In this document: positions 16,267-19,178 of the stretch, piece after piece
How positions within the stretch are numbered: the first letter of the stretch is position 1
Layout of the letters: each line of letters starts with the position of its first letter
From: Candidatus Latescibacterota bacterium
Lineage (GTDB): Bacteria > JAAXHH01
Direction: 5' to 3'
Length of the DNA stretch: 19,178 nucleotides
NCBI GenBank assembly: GCA_022821935.1
Contig: JAJECR010000238.1
Span: forward strand, 1-19,178
Notes under the pieces: model-generated
What the model saw: the letters and a program-made list of their open reading frames with translations, nothing else
Database searches by the model: none
Told to the model about the DNA's origin: nothing
Program-made: the position numbers and the translations under genes

Positions 16267-17457
16267 CTAGTCGAAGAATCCCTGGTCGTCTTCCTTCAGA
16301 TAGGGAACGGTCTTGTCCGGCACCAGGTCGACCCCGAGGCCGGGCTTGTCCCAGACCTCGATGAAGCCGTTTTTCACGATGGGGTCCGGCAGGCCCTCCA
16401 CGATGTCGTACCACCAGGCCGGGTTCCCGACGGGATATTCGAAGGCGATGTAGTTGGGCGGCATGGCGGCCGAGGCGTGCACCAGCGCGGCCAGGCCGAT
16501 CAGGCCGTCGATGACGCCGTGGGGCGCCATGAGCACGCCGTGAAGATCGGCGTATTCGGCGATCCACTTGAGTTCCGCGATACCGCCCACGTCGGCGGGG
16601 TCGGGGCCCACCACGTCCACGGCCCGTTTCTCGATGAGATCGACGAAATTCTCGCGAAGATAGATCTGTTCCCCTGTGTGTATCGGAGTGGAGGTCTTCG
16701 AGTTCACCTCCCGGTAGAGGTCGGCCAGGACAAAGGGCGTATAGTCGCCGGTAATCATGTCTTCGAGCCACATCACGTGCAGGTGCTCCACGGCCTTGGC
16801 GAGGCGCAGGGCGTCGGGCACGAGCATGCCGGGGCCGCAGTCGAGGGCCAGGCCGACCTCATCCCCCAAGACCGCCTTCATCGCCTCGATGCAGGCCACC
16901 AGGTGCTTCAGGCCCTTCTCGGTCAACGGGCCGCGATTGCCGTGAAAGCCGCGGCGCTGGAAGTCGCCGTAGAAGAAGTCGGGTACCTGCGCCGGCATCT
17001 GGCTATGGAAACTGATGCCTTGCTTGATGATGGTGAATCCCTCGGGCGCCGCCTTCATCCGGGCCATGTCCTCGGCGTAGTCCTCCACGGTGGCGCCCTT
17101 CATGGGAAACCGCACGGCGCCGTTGTAGACCCGGACGCGGTCCCGCATCTTCCCGCCGAGCAGCTTGTAGACGGGCAGGCCGGCCGCCTTGCCCGCGATA
17201 TCCCAAAGGGCCATTTCGATGGCGCTGACCGCGCTGCCCCAGGGCTTGAAACTGCCCAGCCTCCGTATGCTCGCGACGACGCGGTTCACGTCCGTCGGAT
17301 CCTGGCCGAGGATGTGATCCCGGTAGAACAGGACATGAGGTTTCATGTAGGGTTTGGAGTTTTCGATCTCGCCCAGGCCGTGAATCCCTTCGTCCGTGGT
17401 GATCCGGACCACGGGATTGTCCCCGATCACGGCACACTTGAGGTCGGTGATTTTCAT
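16267..17457 (-). CDS. Mandelate racemase/muconate-lactonizing enzyme family, enolase superfamily (396 aa)
   Basis: The N-terminal capping domain begins MKITDLKCAVIGDNPVVRITTDEGIHGLGE, followed by the SAIEMALWDIAGKAAGLPVYKLLGG core. The (beta/alpha)7 barrel has metal ligands D206 (ALDCGPG), E232 (WLEDM) and E263 (HTGEQ), plus a D286/H313 dyad (GPDPADVGGI; APHG) of the mandelate-racemase subgroup. Such enzymes abstract an alpha-proton from a carboxylate, usually dehydrating a sugar acid or racemising; K145 is the candidate second base. The exact substrate cannot be read. Its ATG overlaps the stop of the PhyH-like gene as ATGA, so the two are translationally coupled and probably act on the same compound or pathway. 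Confidence 0.9.
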   Translation of the reverse strand: MKITDLKCAVIGDNPVVRITTDEGIHGLGEIENSKPYMKPHVLFYRDHILGQDPTDVNRVVASIRRLGSFKPWGSAVSAIEMALWDIAGKAAGLPVYKLLGGKMRDRVRVYNGAVRFPMKGATVEDYAEDMARMKAAPEGFTIIKQGISFHSQMPAQVPDFFYGDFQRRGFHGNRGPLTEKGLKHLVACIEAMKAVLGDEVGLALDCGPGMLVPDALRLAKAVEHLHVMWLEDMITGDYTPFVLADLYREVNSKTSTPIHTGEQIYLRENFVDLIEKRAVDVVGPDPADVGGIAELKWIAEYADLHGVLMAPHGVIDGLIGLAALVHASAAMPPNYIAFEYPVGNPAWWYDIVEGLPDPIVKNGFIEVWDKPGLGVDLVPDKTVPYLKEDDQGFFD

Positions 17458-18404
17458 GAAGCGTCTCCGTGCTGTTCCGCGTGGACGGCGGAATCGGAAT
17501 TCGGTCCCGCCGCTTCTCTTTGCTTCGGTCCGCCCTTTCCATCCTGTTCACCTGAGCTGCCCCGCCCGCCCGGTCCGCCCGGTCCCCCCGGTCCGCCTAG
17601 CTCCGCCAGCAGCCGCTCGACGACTTTCTTCGGTCCTTGGAATCCGCCCTGGCGTTTCATTTCGCAGACGCCCTCCGACAACAGGTCCCGGTGTTCCTCT
17701 ATGGGGCCCGCACCGGGTGTCCAGGACGCGTAGGACGTGCAGTACCGCTGGAACATAGTGCGCCGGGGCGGATCGCGCCAGGGCCAGGGCAGGGCGCCAT
17801 GACAGAGCGCCTCGGTGAAAACGACGGCGTCCCCGGCGTTGACGGGCACGTTGACCACCGTCGGCGGTCCGGATCGGATGTTGAGGTGTCCGGGCCGTTC
17901 GAAATAGGTCTTGTGGCTTCCCGGTATGCAAACGAAGCCGGCGCCGTCCGGTACGTCCACGAGGGATATGGCCGCGTTGATGAAGGTGGCGAACACGTCG
18001 CCGTCCGCGGCCTGGTAATCATTAGCCGGGTTTCGCCACGCCCCGGAAGAGCCGTTGTGCAGCGTGATCTCGTCGCTATCCGGGAGATTCACCGTGAGGG
18101 CCGACAGCAAATGCTGGGGGCGCTCACGGGTCAGGGCGAGCACGACGCGCATGATCGGAAGGTTCATGATCAACCGGTCGAAAACCGGGTCGGCGTACTC
18201 GGCGTGAAGTATGGCCCGCGCAGCCGTCGGATTCTTCCCAGGGTCCTCGTAGGAACACAGCGGCGGCGGCAGTTCGGCCTCGTCCATCCCGTGCCACGCG
18301 TCGCACCGGGCGATCATATGTTCCAGGTCTTCCGGCGAGACTACCTGGCGAAGGACCAGGTACCCGTGCAGATCGAAAAGCCACTTTTCTTTGTCTGTAA
18401 GCAT
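17454..18404 (-). CDS. Phytanoyl-CoA dioxygenase (PhyH)-family protein with Gly-Pro-rich tail (316 aa)
   Basis: The N-terminus (MLTDKEKWLFDLHGYLVLRQV) is typical of bacterial PhyH-family Fe(II)/2-oxoglutarate oxygenases, which hydroxylate unactivated carbons. The ATG at 18404 is chosen over a TTG at 18413; neither has a clear Shine-Dalgarno. A DGAGFVCIPGSHKTYFE segment, GDAVVFTEALCHGALPW (H202, distal metal ligand) and PRRTMFQRY (Arg for 2-oxoglutarate) are seen. The first ligand appears to be H116 in LHNGSSG, where the usual HxD would need Asp at 118 but has Gly; iron binding is therefore uncertain. After about residue 265 the fold ends in GGPGGPGGPGG and a roughly 40-residue polar tail with no recognised domain. 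The stop overlaps the next gene's ATG by 4 bp. Confidence 0.84.
   Translation of the reverse strand: MLTDKEKWLFDLHGYLVLRQVVSPEDLEHMIARCDAWHGMDEAELPPPLCSYEDPGKNPTAARAILHAEYADPVFDRLIMNLPIMRVVLALTRERPQHLLSALTVNLPDSDEITLHNGSSGAWRNPANDYQAADGDVFATFINAAISLVDVPDGAGFVCIPGSHKTYFERPGHLNIRSGPPTVVNVPVNAGDAVVFTEALCHGALPWPWRDPPRRTMFQRYCTSYASWTPGAGPIEEHRDLLSEGVCEMKRQGGFQGPKKVVERLLAELGGPGGPGGPGGRGSSGEQDGKGGPKQREAAGPNSDSAVHAEQHGDAS
17560..17589 (-). other. G-quadruplex-capable tract in the coding strand of the PhyH-like gene
   Basis: On the minus strand this stretch holds five runs of three or more G (GGGGGG, GGG, GGG, GGG, GGGG) with loops of 1-6 bases, meeting the G3+N1-7 quadruplex rule. It encodes the GGPGGPGGPGG tail, so codon choice for Gly-Gly-Pro produces it. 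Confidence 0.5.
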
Positions 18405-18501
18405 CGGGATCAACTATTGGATAAGACGTTGCGGCGAAAGTCCGAGAAGGGATGAGTACCCTGAACATTCCTGCACAAATCTACCGGGCTGTCCGGCCCA
18501 G

Positions 18502-19178
18502 TCAATTCACAAACGCGTTGTGGAATTCGATCCACCTGGGAAGGACCTCCTCGATGACGTCCCTGGGCGGCAGAAACGCGATCCTCAGGTGGCTGGTGCC
18601 CGGTTTCTGCCCGAATCCCTCGCCGTTGACCGTGACCAGCCCGGTCTGTTCCAGGAGTCCCATGCAGTAATCGAAGTCGTTCTTCCCGTCCGGCAGTCTG
18701 CCCAGGCGGGGAAACAGGTACATCGCGCCGGTCCGCCCGAAACAGGCTACGCCGTCCATGTGGTCGAATCCCGCCCGTATCATGACCGCCTTGTCGTGAA
18801 GGTCGTCGAGGATCTTTCTCCGCTCGATCGTGAAACGGCGGTAGGGTTCGGCGTTTTCGGGCGGGGGACTGACGAGCAGATACATCATCAACTGCCCGAC
18901 GGTGTTCGAACAGATGTTCACCGAAGCCTGCTTGAGCACGAGGTCCGTAAAAGACAGTCCGGTGTTGCCGATACGCGGAGCGTTCCTGATCTCGAGGTAT
19001 CCGCCCCGGTGGCCGCATTCGCCGTAGAAACCTTTCGAGGTGCTGTGCACGCTGAACAGCGGAACATCGCTTCGGCCCAGCCTCCGGGCAAAGGATACGA
19101 AACCGGCGTCCGCGTCGTAGACGTTCTCCTGGTAGACCTCGTCGGCAACGATGGCCAGGCCGTTTTCCCCGGCGAAGG
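18502..19178 (-). CDS. Alanine-aminotransferase-like class I aminotransferase, N-terminal part outside the window
   Basis: The frame is open from the right window edge to TGA at 18502-18504 and gives about 224 C-terminal residues, so this gene begins outside the window; a GTG at 19048-19050 is an internal Val (SVHSTSK). The visible part reads IVADEVYQENVYD, then FSVHSTSKGFYGECGHRGGYLEI, in which the Lys of STSK is the PLP Schiff-base lysine. The GECGHRGGY and SVNICSNTVGQ blocks are characteristic of the alanine aminotransferase (GPT/AlaAT) branch of fold-type I enzymes, which exchange the amino group between alanine and 2-oxoglutarate. An 18405-18501 gap of 97 bp separates it from the PhyH-like gene and contains no terminator I can support. 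Confidence 0.88.
   Translation of the reverse strand, partial: FAGENGLAIVADEVYQENVYDADAGFVSFARRLGRSDVPLFSVHSTSKGFYGECGHRGGYLEIRNAPRIGNTGLSFTDLVLKQASVNICSNTVGQLMMYLLVSPPPENAEPYRRFTIERRKILDDLHDKAVMIRAGFDHMDGVACFGRTGAMYLFPRLGRLPDGKNDFDYCMGLLEQTGLVTVNGEGFGQKPGTSHLRIAFLPPRDVIEEVLPRWIEFHNAFVN

Noticed and set aside
17560..17605. GC-rich repeat in the PhyH-like gene as an intergenic satellite or insertion
   Set aside because: It is in frame and codes for the Gly-Gly-Pro repeats of the tail, continuous with the rest of the protein.
15907..17733. A 608-codon open frame on the + strand across the ATPase, enolase-superfamily and PhyH genes
   Set aside because: It runs antisense through three well-supported genes, has no recognisable domain and is His/Gly/Val/Asp-rich, as expected of a mirror frame in GC-rich DNA.
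18482..18501. GGGC...GCCC inverted repeat as a terminator of the aminotransferase gene
   Set aside because: Only a 4-bp stem and no T-run, so it is not above chance in this GC-rich DNA.

Overview
The window is GC-rich bacterial chromosomal DNA from a Gram-negative organism: it encodes outer-membrane beta-barrel porins and two apparent lipoproteins. The mix of genes (a phytanoyl-CoA-dioxygenase-like protein paired with an enolase-superfamily enzyme, a TPR + FG-GAP/VCBS + ASPIC/UnbV lipoprotein, a PQQ-sugar-dehydrogenase-like propeller and an archaeal-type IMP cyclohydrolase) recalls environmental lineages such as Latescibacterota, Gemmatimonadota or Poribacteria. That placement is an impression, not a measurement. 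I see no rRNA, tRNA, CRISPR array, insertion sequence, integrase or phage gene, and no gene-free stretch over 300 bp.

Layout: (1) Positions 1-1974, + strand: a tandem pair of OmpL-like porins, the first cut by the window edge. (2) Positions 1999-8120, - strand: a tight six-gene run, read from right to left: a PQQ/sorbosone-dehydrogenase-like lipoprotein, MutL, an alpha/beta-hydrolase lipase, an RsbW-like anti-sigma/kinase, L-threonine aldolase and a YciO-type YrdC protein. Gaps are 2-29 bp except a roughly 209-bp gap before the RsbW-like gene. (3) Positions 8121-8359: the only clear control region, divergent, with two facing-away promoter candidates, a perfect GC hairpin and a 10-bp direct-repeat tract. 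(4) Positions 8360-10776, + strand: an EpmA (GenX)-like EF-P lysyltransferase homologue that keeps an OB-fold N-terminus, then a zinc-dependent medium-chain dehydrogenase. (5) Positions 10756-19178, - strand: from right to left, an alanine-aminotransferase-like gene cut by the window edge, a PhyH-family oxygenase, a mandelate-racemase-family enzyme, an AAA ATPase, IMP cyclohydrolase and a 1187-residue lipoprotein. The last gene overlaps the dehydrogenase tail to tail by 21 bp.

The genes form mixed housekeeping and accessory operons rather than one obvious pathway. The tightest functional links are the PhyH/enolase-superfamily pair, whose stop and start codons overlap (ATGA), and the RsbW-threonine aldolase-YciO run, which is translationally spaced. 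I do not see a clear undescribed defence or biosynthetic system. The observations most worth following are sequence-level oddities: a MutL whose C-terminal metal-site cysteine/histidine motifs look lost and which carries an extra clamp-binding-like QIDLF; an AAA ATPase ending in a QLNLF clamp-binding-like tail; an OB-fold EpmA; porin duplicates that differ mainly in predicted surface loops; and the structured divergent control region.
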